Positions 1 to 7,576 of a stretch of DNA of 64,000 nucleotides are shown here, piece by piece. The DNA is from Pseudoflavonifractor sp. MSJ-37 (GTDB lineage Bacteria > Bacillota > Clostridia > Oscillospirales > Oscillospiraceae), in contig NZ_JAHLPP010000004.1 in assembly GCF_018917965.1 (NCBI RefSeq), forward strand, positions 124,001 to 188,000, in the 5' to 3' direction. The notes beneath the pieces were generated by a model that saw nothing but the letters and a program-made list of their open reading frames with translations, was not told the DNA's origin and did no database searches. Within the stretch, counting starts at the first letter, position 1; each line of letters starts with the position of its first letter. A program made the translations under genes and the position numbers.

Positions 1-170
1 CCGCCGACACGATCCCCCGGGTGAGCTGGGGCGGGTATGAGGAGCGGGGCGGCCGTCTGGTGCTGAACATGGCTTTGGATGTGAACCACCGGACGATCGA
101 CGGGGTGCATATCGGCCGCTTCTATGAGACGCTGTGCCGCCGGATCGCCGCTCCGGAGGCAGAGCGATGA
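1..170 (+). CDS. Chloramphenicol acetyltransferase-like acyltransferase (3' end only)
   Basis: The gene enters from the left edge; only its last 55 codons are present, in frame from base 3. The tail reads as a trimeric CAT-type acyltransferase C-terminus: a W-G-G-Y strand followed by VNHRTIDGVHIGRF, which lines up with the family's HHxxxDG catalytic loop. The second His, the general base, is kept, while the first is Asn. The same fold occurs in dihydrolipoamide acyltransferases (DHRxxDG), but the short tail after the motif favours a CAT-like enzyme. The TGA stop overlaps the ATG of the next gene (ATGA), so the two are probably translationally coupled. Substrate cannot be stated. Confidence 0.7.
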   Translation, partial: ADTIPRVSWGGYEERGGRLVLNMALDVNHRTIDGVHIGRFYETLCRRIAAPEAER

Positions 171-787
171 CGATCCGGGAGATCGAGGCGAGGTTCCGGG
201 GACGAGCGCCCGGGGTGCAGGACATCACCGGAGAGAGCGCCGTCCTGGTGCCGCTGATCCCGGGAGAGGACGGGCCGGAGCTCCTGTTCGAGGTCCGGGC
301 GTCCAGTCTACGGAGCCAGCCGGGAGAGGTCTGCTTCCCCGGCGGCCGTATGGAGCCCGGGGAGCGCCCGGAGGAGACGGCCCTCCGGGAGACTTGGGAG
401 GAGCTGGCCATCCCGCCGGAGCGGGTGCGGGTCCTGGCCCATCTGGACGGACTGCTCCACCAGAGCGGCTTCCTCCTCCATCCCATCCTGGGAGAGGTGG
501 AGACGGAGGCGGCCGCCTCCCTGCGGCCCAGTCCGGCGGAGGTGGGGGGGACCTTCCGGGTGCCCCTGCGCTGGTTCCTGGACCATCCGCCCCGGGTGGA
601 GCACTATGCCCTCCGGCCGGAGGTGGCGGCGGATTTCCCCTATGACCTGATCGGTTTCCCTGAGGGCTATCCCTGGAAGTGCGGGCATGCGGCCGTGCCC
701 ATCTACCGGTGGGAGGGCCATGCGGTCTGGGGCATCACCGGACGGATCGTGCTCCACCTGACGGAGGTGCTCTGTGGGCAGAGCTGA
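167..787 (+). CDS. Nudix hydrolase, CoA pyrophosphatase type
   Basis: 206 residues from the ATG that overlaps the previous stop; an in-frame GTG at 134 is possible but would lie inside the upstream gene. Residues 39-60 match the NuCoA signature (LL-x-R-x3-LR-x4-G-x-V-x-FPGG), directly followed by the Nudix box at residues 60-82 (G60, E66, R74-E75, E78-E79), with Ala81 where Gly is usual. Members of this family split coenzyme A or acyl-CoA into phosphopantetheine and 3',5'-ADP in the cytosol, or act on other nucleoside diphosphate derivatives. The following methyltransferase starts inside the last codons, suggesting one mRNA. Confidence 0.85.
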   Translation: MTIREIEARFRGRAPGVQDITGESAVLVPLIPGEDGPELLFEVRASSLRSQPGEVCFPGGRMEPGERPEETALRETWEELAIPPERVRVLAHLDGLLHQSGFLLHPILGEVETEAAASLRPSPAEVGGTFRVPLRWFLDHPPRVEHYALRPEVAADFPYDLIGFPEGYPWKCGHAAVPIYRWEGHAVWGITGRIVLHLTEVLCGQS

Positions 788-1430
788 CCGGATGGTCCGG
801 GAGGAAGTGCTGGGCCCTTTCCGGTACCGCTGGACGGCGGACTGTTTCCCGCTGGGGCGGGACAGTCTGGAGCTGGGGGCCTTCGCCACAGTACGGCCCC
901 GCTGGCGGATCTGTGACCTGGGCTGTGGAGGCGGACTGCTCCTCCTGCTCCTGGCCGCCCGGGCGGAGGGCCTGACGCTGGCCGGGGTGGAGCAGTCTCC
1001 CTCCGCGGCGGAGGCCGCCCGGGCGAACCTGCGCCGAAACGGCCTCTGCGGCACGGTCCTGACGGGAGATCTGCGGGAAGGAGCGCTCCCGGCGGGGAGT
1101 TGGGATCTGGTGGTGTCCAACCCGCCCTATTTCGCGCCGGGCACCGGGACCTCCGGCGGCCCCGCCCGAATGGAGGGGTGCGGTCCGGACGCGCTGTGCC
1201 GGGAGGCGGCCCGGCTCCTGCGGGCCAAGGGACGCTTCGCGCTGGTCTACCGGCCGGAGCGGCTCCCGGAGCTGATGGAGGCCCTGCGCCGGGCCCGTCT
1301 GGAGCCAAAGCGCATGGCGCTGATCCAACATGACCGGACACACGCGCCCTCCGCCGTCCTGCTGGAGGCGGTGAAGGAGGGACGGCCGGGACTGGAGGTC
1401 CTGCCGGTGCGCCTGTTATCGGATACTTAG
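774..1430 (+). CDS. TrmN6-like tRNA1(Val) adenine-N6 methyltransferase family protein
   Basis: 218 residues, GTG start overlapping the Nudix gene by 14 bases. The fold is a class I SAM methyltransferase: motif I DLGCGGG at residues 48-54 and NPPY at 116-119, the signature of N6-adenine and N5-glutamine methyltransferases. The N-terminal stretch with FRYxxDCFPLGxDS resembles the start of YfiC/TrmN6 proteins, which methylate A37 of tRNA1(Val). In Firmicutes this gene commonly sits directly upstream of rsmI, as here. Catalytic assignment to the exact RNA position is by family similarity only. Confidence 0.8.
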   Translation: MGRADRMVREEVLGPFRYRWTADCFPLGRDSLELGAFATVRPRWRICDLGCGGGLLLLLLAARAEGLTLAGVEQSPSAAEAARANLRRNGLCGTVLTGDLREGALPAGSWDLVVSNPPYFAPGTGTSGGPARMEGCGPDALCREAARLLRAKGRFALVYRPERLPELMEALRRARLEPKRMALIQHDRTHAPSAVLLEAVKEGRPGLEVLPVRLLSDT

Positions 1431-1454
1431 AATCGAAAAATCGGAGGTGCCAAT

Positions 1455-2294
1455 ATGGCCGGGACGCTCTATCTCGTTCCTACCCCCATCGGCAATCTGG
1501 GAGATATCTCCCAGCGGATCGCCGATACACTGGCGGAGGTGGACTTCATCGCCGCCGAGGACACCAGGGTCTCTCTGAAGCTCCTCAACCACTTGGATAT
1601 CAAAAAGCCCATGGTGAGCTACTACCGCCACAACACGGAGGCGGGCGGACAGGCGGTCCTCAGCCGCCTGCTGGCCGGGGAGAGCTGTGCGCTGGTCACA
1701 GATGCGGGCACACCGGCCGTCAGCGATCCCGGCGAGGAGCTGGTGGCGATCTGCGCCGCCAACGGGGTGGACGTAGTGGCGATCCCGGGGCCCTGCGCTC
1801 TGGTGACGGCTCTGGCCGTGTCCGGCCTGCCCACCGGCCGCTTCACCTTCGAGGGGTTCCTGCCCATGAACAAGAAGAACCGGAAGGCCCATCTGGACGC
1901 CCTCCGGGAGGAGCCGCGGACCATGATCTTCTACGAGGCGCCCCATAAGCTCCTGAGCACGCTGGAGGACCTGCGGAGCTGGTTCGGCGGAGAACGGCGG
2001 CTGTCGGTGTGCCGGGAGCTGACCAAGCTCCATGAGGAGGTCCGCCGGGGCACGATCGAGGATGCCCTGTCCTGGTTCGGGGAACACGCGCCCAAGGGGG
2101 AGTTCGTGCTGATCCTGGAGGGCGCCGCCGTGCGGGAGGAGGAAGCCCCCACGCTGGAGCAGGGGCTGGCCCGGGTCGAGGCCCTGCTGGAAGCGGGGCA
2201 GTCCCTCCGGGACGCGGTCCGTCAGACCGCCAAGGACATGGGACTTCCACGGAAGGCGCTGTACGATATGGCTGTCTCCAAAAATGGAAATTGA
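1455..2294 (+). CDS. rsmI: 16S rRNA cytidine(1402)-2'-O-methyltransferase
   Basis: 279 residues with a GGAGG ribosome binding site 7 bases before ATG. It methylates the 2'-hydroxyl of C1402 in the ribosomal decoding centre using SAM. The tetrapyrrole methylase-like fold is shown by LVPTPIGNLGD at residues 8-17, the cofactor loop TDAGTPAVSDPG at 82-93 and the FYEAPHKL segment near residue 158. Length is normal for the family. It closes the RNA-modification cluster begun by the TrmN6-like gene; there is no obvious terminator directly after it, but the region beyond carries abrB terminators on the other strand. Confidence 0.95.
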   Translation: MAGTLYLVPTPIGNLGDISQRIADTLAEVDFIAAEDTRVSLKLLNHLDIKKPMVSYYRHNTEAGGQAVLSRLLAGESCALVTDAGTPAVSDPGEELVAICAANGVDVVAIPGPCALVTALAVSGLPTGRFTFEGFLPMNKKNRKAHLDALREEPRTMIFYEAPHKLLSTLEDLRSWFGGERRLSVCRELTKLHEEVRRGTIEDALSWFGEHAPKGEFVLILEGAAVREEEAPTLEQGLARVEALLEAGQSLRDAVRQTAKDMGLPRKALYDMAVSKNGN

Positions 2295-2415
2295 TCCCGC
2301 TATTTGGAAGGACCGGCGGGTCGAAGGATCAGACGGAGGAGCCTGACGATCCAATCTGTCCCATTACAGAACGTATACCTTGTCGGAACGAGTCTGCGCG
2401 AGTCGTTCCGGGCTG

Positions 2416-2462
2416 AAAAACGCCGGCCGGGAGAAGGGCAGTCCGCCCGCTCCCGACCGGCG
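2416..2462 (-). terminator. Second, distal rho-independent terminator after abrB
   Basis: On the minus strand a long GC-rich hairpin (outer arms CGCCGG/CCGGCG, inner GGGAG/CTCCC) is followed by TTTTT. It lies 10 bases beyond the first abrB terminator, so abrB has a tandem pair. Confidence 0.6.
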
Positions 2463-2471
2463 AAAAAACGC

Positions 2472-2507
2472 AAAAAAAGACCCGGCGGCCGGAACGGCTG
2501 TCGGGTC
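2472..2507 (-). terminator. Rho-independent terminator of abrB
   Basis: Read on the minus strand, GACCCG...CGGGTC arms with an inner GCC/GGC stem run into seven T residues, 14 bases after the abrB stop. Confidence 0.8.
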
Positions 2508-2521
2508 AGACTATGTACGGA

Positions 2522-2767
2522 TCAAAGGCGCTCCGCCAGCTCGCGCAGGCAATTGGGACAGACGTTCTTGCCGCGGAAATTGATGATATCCTTGGCATCA
2601 TCGCAGAAAATGCAGGCAGGCTGGTACTTTTTGAGGACGATGGAGGCTCCATCTACATAGATCTCCAAAGAATCCTTCTCGGCGATGTCCAGGGTACGGC
2701 GCAGCTCGATAGGAAGCACGATCCGGCCGAGTTCATCGACCTTTCTGACGATGCCGGTAGATTTCAT
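2522..2767 (-). CDS. abrB: AbrB-family transition-state regulator with C-terminal CxxC pair
   Basis: 81 residues. The N-terminal half (MKSTGIVRKVDELGRIVLP, then IELRRTLDIAEKDSLEIYVD) is nearly the canonical AbrB swapped-hairpin DNA-binding domain of Bacillus AbrB/Abh. The C-terminal half carries CxxC (about residues 53-56) and a second CxxC (about 71-74), a putative zinc-binding element common in clostridial homologues instead of the Bacillus multimerisation domain. The ATG at 2767 is chosen because GAAAGGACG precedes it and the homology begins exactly there; a longer start at 2839 would run into the promoter. A transcriptional repressor of growth-phase and sporulation genes by family; targets here unknown. 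Confidence 0.9.
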   Translation of the reverse strand: MKSTGIVRKVDELGRIVLPIELRRTLDIAEKDSLEIYVDGASIVLKKYQPACIFCDDAKDIINFRGKNVCPNCLRELAERL

Positions 2768-2837
2768 AGCGATACGTCCTTTCTCATGGCTACCATGTTT
2801 TTCTTGTTGCACTTGGGATCGACTGGAAACTGCCTCC

Positions 2838-2865
2838 ATTATAACATAGTGTATTGGAATGTCAA
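2838..2865 (-). promoter_or_regulatory. Sigma-A promoter of abrB
   Basis: Minus strand TTGACA (2860-2865), 16-base spacer, TATAAT (2838-2843): a full consensus match, 70 bases upstream of the abrB start. Bases 2866-3052 beyond it are AT-richer and contain no recognisable gene. Confidence 0.85.
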
Positions 2866-3052
2866 TCAGAAAATGGAAATTTTGGTCAACTTGTACCGAG
2901 AAAGGAAGAATGGATGGTAAAAAATGTATATTCGGTAGAACGGATGTGAAAGATGCGGAAAGACTTCTCTATTTTCCTCAAAAATGAGATATCTGAAATG
3001 AGAAAGTGCATAAACTGAAGTCAGTATCACGTTATGGAAAGAAGAGGTAAAA

Positions 3053-3667
3053 ATGGGGATGTCGGTCATGTGGACAGCCATGGTGGGCATAGCGGTCCTG
3101 TGTGGGATCGGGACTGGACAAGGGGCGGAAGTAGCCGCAGCCGCGGTGGAGGGCGCCTCCGCGGCGGTGGAGCTCTGCCTGTCCATGGCGGGGATGCTCT
3201 GCCTTTGGATGGGGGTGATGGAGGTCATGGAGCGCTCCGGACTGTCAGATGGACTTTCCATGCTCCTGCGGCCGGTGCTCCGGCGCCTCTGGCCGGACTT
3301 CGCGGAGGATGGGGAGACGATGGACGCCATCGCGGCCAACGTGTCGGCCAACCTGCTGGGGCTGGGGAACGCCGCCACGCCATTGGGGATCCGGGCGGCC
3401 CGCCGGATGAGCCGCCGCTCTCCGGGAGTGGCCTCGGACGCCCTGTGCCTGCTGGTGGTGTGCAATTCGTCCTCCATCCAACTGATCCCTGCCACAGTGG
3501 CCAGCGTCCGGGCGGCGGCAGGATGCGCCGCGCCCTTCGATATCCTGCCGGCGGTGTGGCTGGCCTCGGGGATCTCGGTGAGCGTGGGGATCCTGGCGGC
3601 GGGCCTCATGGGGCGGGCCCGTCCTATGGAGCGTCTGCCCCTGCGCCCGGAGCGGAGGCGGGCATGA
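3053..3667 (+). CDS. spmA: Spore maturation protein A, Gate-domain membrane protein
   Basis: 204 residues, mostly hydrophobic, with a nucleoside-recognition/Gate-type transport fold: segments at about 8-30, 40-60 and 130-190, and the family motif N-VSANLLGLGNAATPLG at about residues 97-112. SpmA works with SpmB in spore core dehydration in Bacillus and Clostridium. The start follows AAGAGGTAAAA. The TGA overlaps the ATG of spmB (ATGATGA region), indicating coupled synthesis of the two halves. Its presence is one of the clearest signs that the organism sporulates. Confidence 0.92.
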   Translation: MGMSVMWTAMVGIAVLCGIGTGQGAEVAAAAVEGASAAVELCLSMAGMLCLWMGVMEVMERSGLSDGLSMLLRPVLRRLWPDFAEDGETMDAIAANVSANLLGLGNAATPLGIRAARRMSRRSPGVASDALCLLVVCNSSSIQLIPATVASVRAAAGCAAPFDILPAVWLASGISVSVGILAAGLMGRARPMERLPLRPERRRA

Positions 3668-4191
3668 TGGAGGGGGCCTTCACCATGCTGGTGCCGGGGA
3701 TCCTGCTGGCCACGGCGGTCTGGGGGCTGATCCGGCGGGTGGACGTGTACGATGCCCTGATCCACGGGGCGGGGGAAGGGCTGGGTGTGCTGGTGCGGAT
3801 CGCCCCGTCCATGATCGCTCTGCTGACGGCGGTGCAGATGCTCCGTGCCTCCGGGGCGCTGGACCTGGCGGCGGGGGCCCTGGCCCCGGTGCTGGACTGG
3901 CTGGGGATCCCGCCGGAGACGGTGCCGCTCCTGCTGGTCCGGCCGATCAGCGGGTCTGCCGCCCTGGGGGTGGGGGCGGACCTCATCCGGGCCTATGGAC
4001 CGGACTCCGCCGTGGGCCGGACCGCCGCCGTCATGCTGGGTTCCACAGAGACCACGTTCTATACGATCGCGGTGTACTTCGGCGCGGCGGGGATCGTCAA
4101 GACCCGCCATACGGTCCCGGCGGCCCTGTGCGCCGACCTGGCGGGCTTCCTGGCCGCCGCGTGGGCAGTGCGGGTCTGCTTCGGGACATGA
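3664..4191 (+). CDS. spmB: Spore maturation protein B
   Basis: 175 residues, membrane protein of the same Gate superfamily as SpmA. Recognisable parts are the N-terminal RRVDVYDALIHGAGEGL segment, RPISGSAALG near residue 100 and the highly conserved GSTETTFYTIAVYFGAAGI segment near 131-149. Start at 3664 overlaps spmA by four bases; a second ATG follows immediately. Normal length. Together with SpmA it is required for proper spore core dehydration and heat resistance in characterised Firmicutes. Confidence 0.92.
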   Translation: MMEGAFTMLVPGILLATAVWGLIRRVDVYDALIHGAGEGLGVLVRIAPSMIALLTAVQMLRASGALDLAAGALAPVLDWLGIPPETVPLLLVRPISGSAALGVGADLIRAYGPDSAVGRTAAVMLGSTETTFYTIAVYFGAAGIVKTRHTVPAALCADLAGFLAAAWAVRVCFGT

Positions 4192-4202
4192 GCCCCTGTC
4201 GC

Positions 4203-4231
4203 TTGACATCCCGGCAGATCTATCATAAAAT
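4203..4231 (+). promoter_or_regulatory. Promoter of metN-metI
   Basis: TTGACA (4203-4208), 17-base spacer, TAAAAT (4226-4231). The roughly 80-base leader that follows shows no T-box or SAM-riboswitch motif, in contrast to metQ. Confidence 0.75.
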
Positions 4232-4311
4232 GGGGTCCAAACGGAAAAAACGGGAGCGATGCGGATCCCAAAGCCCGGAGATCGCCTCCCGATACGAAGG
4301 AGAAACGCAGC

Positions 4312-5313
4312 GTGATCGAACTGAAACAACTGTGCAAGACCTTCCCCACAGAGGAAGGCACCTTCACCGCGCTGGACCATGTGGACATCACCATCCAGGA
4401 CGGAGACGTCTACGGCATCATCGGCATGAGCGGAGCGGGCAAGTCCACTCTGGTACGGTGCATCAACCTGCTGGAGCGGCCCACCTCCGGTCAGGTGCTG
4501 ATCGACGGGGACGACATGACGGCCCTCTCCCCTAAGGCCCTGCGGGAGAAGCGGCGCTCCATCAGCATGATCTTCCAGCAGTTCAACCTGCTCATGCAGC
4601 GGACCTGCCTGAAGAACGTCTGCTTCCCTATGGAGATCGCCGGAGTCCCCGCCGCCAAGGCCAAGGCCCGGGCCAGGGAGCTGCTGGAGATCGTGGGCCT
4701 GCCTGACAAGGCGGACGCCTATCCGGCCCAGCTCTCCGGCGGCCAGAAGCAGCGGATCGCCATCGCCAGGGCTCTGGCCTCTGATCCTAAGGTCCTCCTG
4801 TGCGACGAGGCCACCTCCGCCCTGGACCCCACCACCACCCGGAGCATCCTGCGGCTGATCCGGGACATCAATGAGCGCCTGGGCATCACCGTGATCATCA
4901 TCACCCATGAGATGACGGTGGTGGAGGAGGTCTGCTCCCATGTGGCCATCCTGGACCACGGCCATGTGATGGAGACCGGCTCCGTGGAGGAGGTCTTCTC
5001 CAACCCCAAGACCGAGGCGGGCCGGAAGCTGGTCTACCCGGACGGCGTGATCCTGGATCCCATGAAGAGCGGACGGGCCATACGCCTCGCTTTCAATGGC
5101 GGCTCTGCCTACGAACCTCTGATCGCCTCTCTGGCCATCGACTGCGGCGTGAAGGTCAACATCCTGGGCGCCGACACCAAGAACATCAACGGACAGGCCT
5201 TCGGCACCATGATGATCGGTCTGCCCGAGGACCCGGCCGAGGCCGCCAAGGCCCTGGCCTACATCAAGCAGCAGCCCAACGTGACCATGGAGGAGGTGGA
5301 GGAACATGAGTGA
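4312..5313 (+). CDS. metN: Methionine ABC transporter ATP-binding protein
   Basis: 333 residues, GTG start behind AAGGAG. Energises methionine uptake with MetI and MetQ. ABC domain: Walker A GMSGAGKST at 38-46, Q-loop near 89-90, signature LSGGQ at 141-145, Walker B with DEATSALDP at 165-173, switch His in the IITHEM segment near 201. From about residue 255 a C-terminal NIL/ACT-like domain is present, the methionine-sensing regulatory domain of MetN that gives trans-inhibition when cytosolic methionine is high. Overlaps metI by eight bases. Confidence 0.95.
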   Translation: MIELKQLCKTFPTEEGTFTALDHVDITIQDGDVYGIIGMSGAGKSTLVRCINLLERPTSGQVLIDGDDMTALSPKALREKRRSISMIFQQFNLLMQRTCLKNVCFPMEIAGVPAAKAKARARELLEIVGLPDKADAYPAQLSGGQKQRIAIARALASDPKVLLCDEATSALDPTTTRSILRLIRDINERLGITVIIITHEMTVVEEVCSHVAILDHGHVMETGSVEEVFSNPKTEAGRKLVYPDGVILDPMKSGRAIRLAFNGGSAYEPLIASLAIDCGVKVNILGADTKNINGQAFGTMMIGLPEDPAEAAKALAYIKQQPNVTMEEVEEHE

Positions 5314-6028
5314 TCTGCTGAACGATGCGGAGGTCCTGCGTCTGCTGGAGCTGAGCAAGAACGGCCTCCTCTTCGCCATATGGGAGACCCTGTATGTGAC
5401 GGTGATCTCTACCTTCTTCGCCTATGTGATCGGCCTGCCCCTGGGCGTGATCGCGGTGGTGGGCGAGCCCGGCGGCGTGCGTCCCTTGCCCCGGCCGGTG
5501 ATGGCGGTGCTCAATTTCGTCATCAACATCCTGCGCTCCGTGCCCTTCCTGATCCTGATGGTCATGGTCATCCCCCTGTCCCGGCTCCTGCTGGGCACGT
5601 CGATCGGCACTGTGGCCACCATCGTCCCCCTGATCGTGGCGGCGTTCCCCTTCGTGGCCCGTCTGGTGGAGGCCTCCCTGCGGGAGGTGGACCGGGGCGT
5701 CATCGAGGCGGCGGAGTCCATGGGCTGTTCCCCCCTCCAGATCATCACCAAGGTGATCCTGCCGGAGAGCCTGCCCTCCCTGATCTCCGGCTTCACCACG
5801 GCGTTCATCACCATCCTGAGCTATGGTGCCATGGCCGGCGCGATCGGCGGCGGCGGACTGGGCTCCATGGCCCTGAACCTGGGCTATCAGCGCCAGATGA
5901 AGGTCATCCTGTGGGTGTCTGTGGTGGTGCTGGTGGTGCTGGTGCAGATCTTCCAGTCGGCCGGCACCCGTGCCGCCGTGCGGACGGACAAGCGGGTCCG
6001 GAACAAGAGTCGGAAAAAGAAGTCCTGA
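5306..6028 (+). CDS. metI: Methionine ABC transporter permease
   Basis: 240 residues with five predicted membrane spans. The EAA loop that docks on MetN is EAAESMGCSPLQIITKVILPES, near residues 133-154. ATG overlaps the end of metN. The basic tail (RKKKS) is cytoplasmic. A terminator follows directly, so metNI forms a two-gene unit distinct from the binding protein metQ downstream. Confidence 0.95.
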   Translation: MSDLLNDAEVLRLLELSKNGLLFAIWETLYVTVISTFFAYVIGLPLGVIAVVGEPGGVRPLPRPVMAVLNFVINILRSVPFLILMVMVIPLSRLLLGTSIGTVATIVPLIVAAFPFVARLVEASLREVDRGVIEAAESMGCSPLQIITKVILPESLPSLISGFTTAFITILSYGAMAGAIGGGGLGSMALNLGYQRQMKVILWVSVVVLVVLVQIFQSAGTRAAVRTDKRVRNKSRKKKS

Positions 6029-6062
6029 CCGCGGTCCTTTGGATCGGCCGCGGTGATATTGG

Positions 6063-6102
6063 CAGAGACGGGCAAAAAATGGATCTGCCCGTCTCTGTTT
6101 TT
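6063..6102 (+). terminator. Terminator after metNI
   Basis: CAGAGACGGGCA and its exact complement TGCCCGTCTCTG surround an 11-base loop and are followed by TTTTTG. Confidence 0.85.
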
Positions 6103-6116
6103 GTCTAAAATGGACG

Positions 6117-6146
6117 TTGACGGAAAAGCCTTCGGTGTCATATACT
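6117..6146 (+). promoter_or_regulatory. Promoter of the T-box/metQ transcript
   Basis: TTGACG (6117-6122), 18-base spacer, TATACT (6141-6146), just upstream of the T-box leader. Confidence 0.75.
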
Positions 6147-6149
6147 AAG

Positions 6150-6449
6150 TGCGACCCAAGCGGAACTGAATAACGCCCCTCAAACGCAAGGAAGAGAAGA
6201 GTAGGCTGGAAGATACGGCACAGAGAGCCCGGTATGGTGGAAACGGGTACGGAAGGTCCGGTCGAACATGGTCTCGGAGCGGCGCACCGACTGCGGATGA
6301 CCTCTGCATAGGCTGCGACGGGAGCGCCCGTCAACGCGCAGGAGTATGCTTGTACTCCATAAGGCTCCTGTCGTGAGACAGGGGTGAAGCAAGGTGGTAC
6401 CACGAAGCGAAAGCTCTCGTCCTTGAAGTCGATTCAAGGGCGTTTTTTT
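6150..6449 (+). promoter_or_regulatory. T-box riboswitch, methionine specifier, controlling metQ
   Basis: Contains the stem I apical signature with AGAGAG and GGTATGGTGGAAA, the specifier region GAACATGGTCTCGGAG, the T-box core AAGGTGGTACCACG (6391-6404) and a terminator hairpin CCTTGAA...TTCAAGG followed by seven T (6419-6449). Aligning it with the thrS T-box in this window places ATG (6268-6270) at the same position as that leader's ACC, so the specifier is methionine. Uncharged tRNA-Met should stabilise the antiterminator and switch on metQ. The tRNA identity is inferred from the codon and the target gene. Confidence 0.92.
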
Positions 6450-6517
6450 GTACCTAGGACGGGTCCGAATCTAAGGTCCGGCCTCTGCCGGACGAATCGA
6501 AAAGGAGAAAATGTACC

Positions 6518-7393
6518 ATGAAAAAGTCTGTCTCTCTGCTCCTCACCGGCGCTCTGTCCCTCGGCCTGCTGGCCGGCTGCGGCTCCAGCGGCTCCGCCAG
6601 CCAGACCCCCGCTCCCGCCGGCTCTGACGCCCCCGCTCCCGCCGAGTCCTCCTCCCTGGAGGGCACCACCCTGAAGGTGGGCGCCACCCCCGCGCCTCAC
6701 GCCGAGATCCTGGAGAACGTGGTGAAGGGTCTGCTGGCCGAGCAGGGCATCACTCTGGACGTGGTGACCTTCAACGACTACATCCAGCCCAACACCGCCG
6801 TGGAGAACGGCGAGCTGGACGCCAACTACTTCCAGCACATCACCTACATGGATCAGTTCAACGAGGACAACGGCACCCATCTGGTGTCCGCCGCCACCGT
6901 CCACTATGAGCCCTTCGGCCTGTATGCCGGCAAGACCGCCTCTCTGGACGAGCTGGCCGACGGCGCTCAGATCGCCGTGCCCAACGACACCACCAACGAG
7001 GCCCGTGCCCTGCTCCTGCTCCAGCAGGAGGGCCTGATCACCCTGGCCGATGGCGCCGGCCTCAGCGCCACCAAGGCTGACATCGCCGAGAACCCCAAGA
7101 ACTTGGACATCGTGGAGCTGGAGGCCGCTCAGATCCCCTCCCGTCTGGGCGATGTGGATCTGGCCGTCATCAACGGCAACTATGCGCTGGACGCCGGCCT
7201 GAAGATCGCCGACGCTCTGGCCGTGGAGTCCGCTGAGGGCGAGGCCGCTCAGGCCTATGCCAACGTGCTGGCCGTCAAGGAGGGCCGCGAGGACGATCCC
7301 GCCATCCAGGCTCTGGTGAAGGCCCTCACCAGCCAGGAGGTCAAGGACTACATCGAGGAGACCTATCAGGGTGCCGTCGTCCCCCTGTTCTAA
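6518..7393 (+). CDS. metQ: Methionine-binding lipoprotein of the MetNIQ transporter
   Basis: 291 residues. Lipoprotein signal peptide with lipobox LAGC (Cys21), an Ala/Pro/Ser linker to about residue 45, then the NlpA/MetQ domain beginning TLKVGATPAPHAEIL. The segment TFNDYIQPNTAVENGELDANYFQHITYMDQFN is highly characteristic of the MetQ family. AAGGAG lies 9 bases before ATG. Captures methionine outside the membrane and hands it to MetI. It is the only transporter component under T-box control here. Confidence 0.95.
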   Translation: MKKSVSLLLTGALSLGLLAGCGSSGSASQTPAPAGSDAPAPAESSSLEGTTLKVGATPAPHAEILENVVKGLLAEQGITLDVVTFNDYIQPNTAVENGELDANYFQHITYMDQFNEDNGTHLVSAATVHYEPFGLYAGKTASLDELADGAQIAVPNDTTNEARALLLLQQEGLITLADGAGLSATKADIAENPKNLDIVELEAAQIPSRLGDVDLAVINGNYALDAGLKIADALAVESAEGEAAQAYANVLAVKEGREDDPAIQALVKALTSQEVKDYIEETYQGAVVPLF

Positions 7394-7430
7394 GCGGGAC
7401 ACCTTATATAAATAAGGGATGAAGCACTGC

Positions 7431-7467
7431 GGTGCCCACCCGGCGAGAGCCGGGTGGGCACCGTTTT
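7431..7467 (+). terminator. Terminator after metQ
   Basis: GGTGCCCACCCGGC, loop gaga, GCCGGGTGGGCACC, then TTTTT: a perfect 14-bp stem. Confidence 0.92.
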
Positions 7468-7490
7468 TGCGCCCGGACAGGTCCGAACAC

Positions 7491-7520
7491 TTGCGCCGAG
7501 CACGGGATGGAGCGTATAAT
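7491..7520 (+). promoter_or_regulatory. Promoter of the malic enzyme gene
   Basis: TTGCGC, 18-base spacer, TATAAT (7515-7520), 56 bases before the start codon. Confidence 0.6.
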
Positions 7521-7576
7521 GGAACCGATACAGGACCTGACCTGTCCTAAAGATCCTATGAAATGAGGCATGATCC

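Noticed and set aside
2866-5379. 837-residue open frame on the minus strand over spmAB and metN
   Set aside because: Composition is rich in His, Gly, Arg and Pro and follows the shadow of GC-rich codons of the plus-strand genes, which have clear domains.
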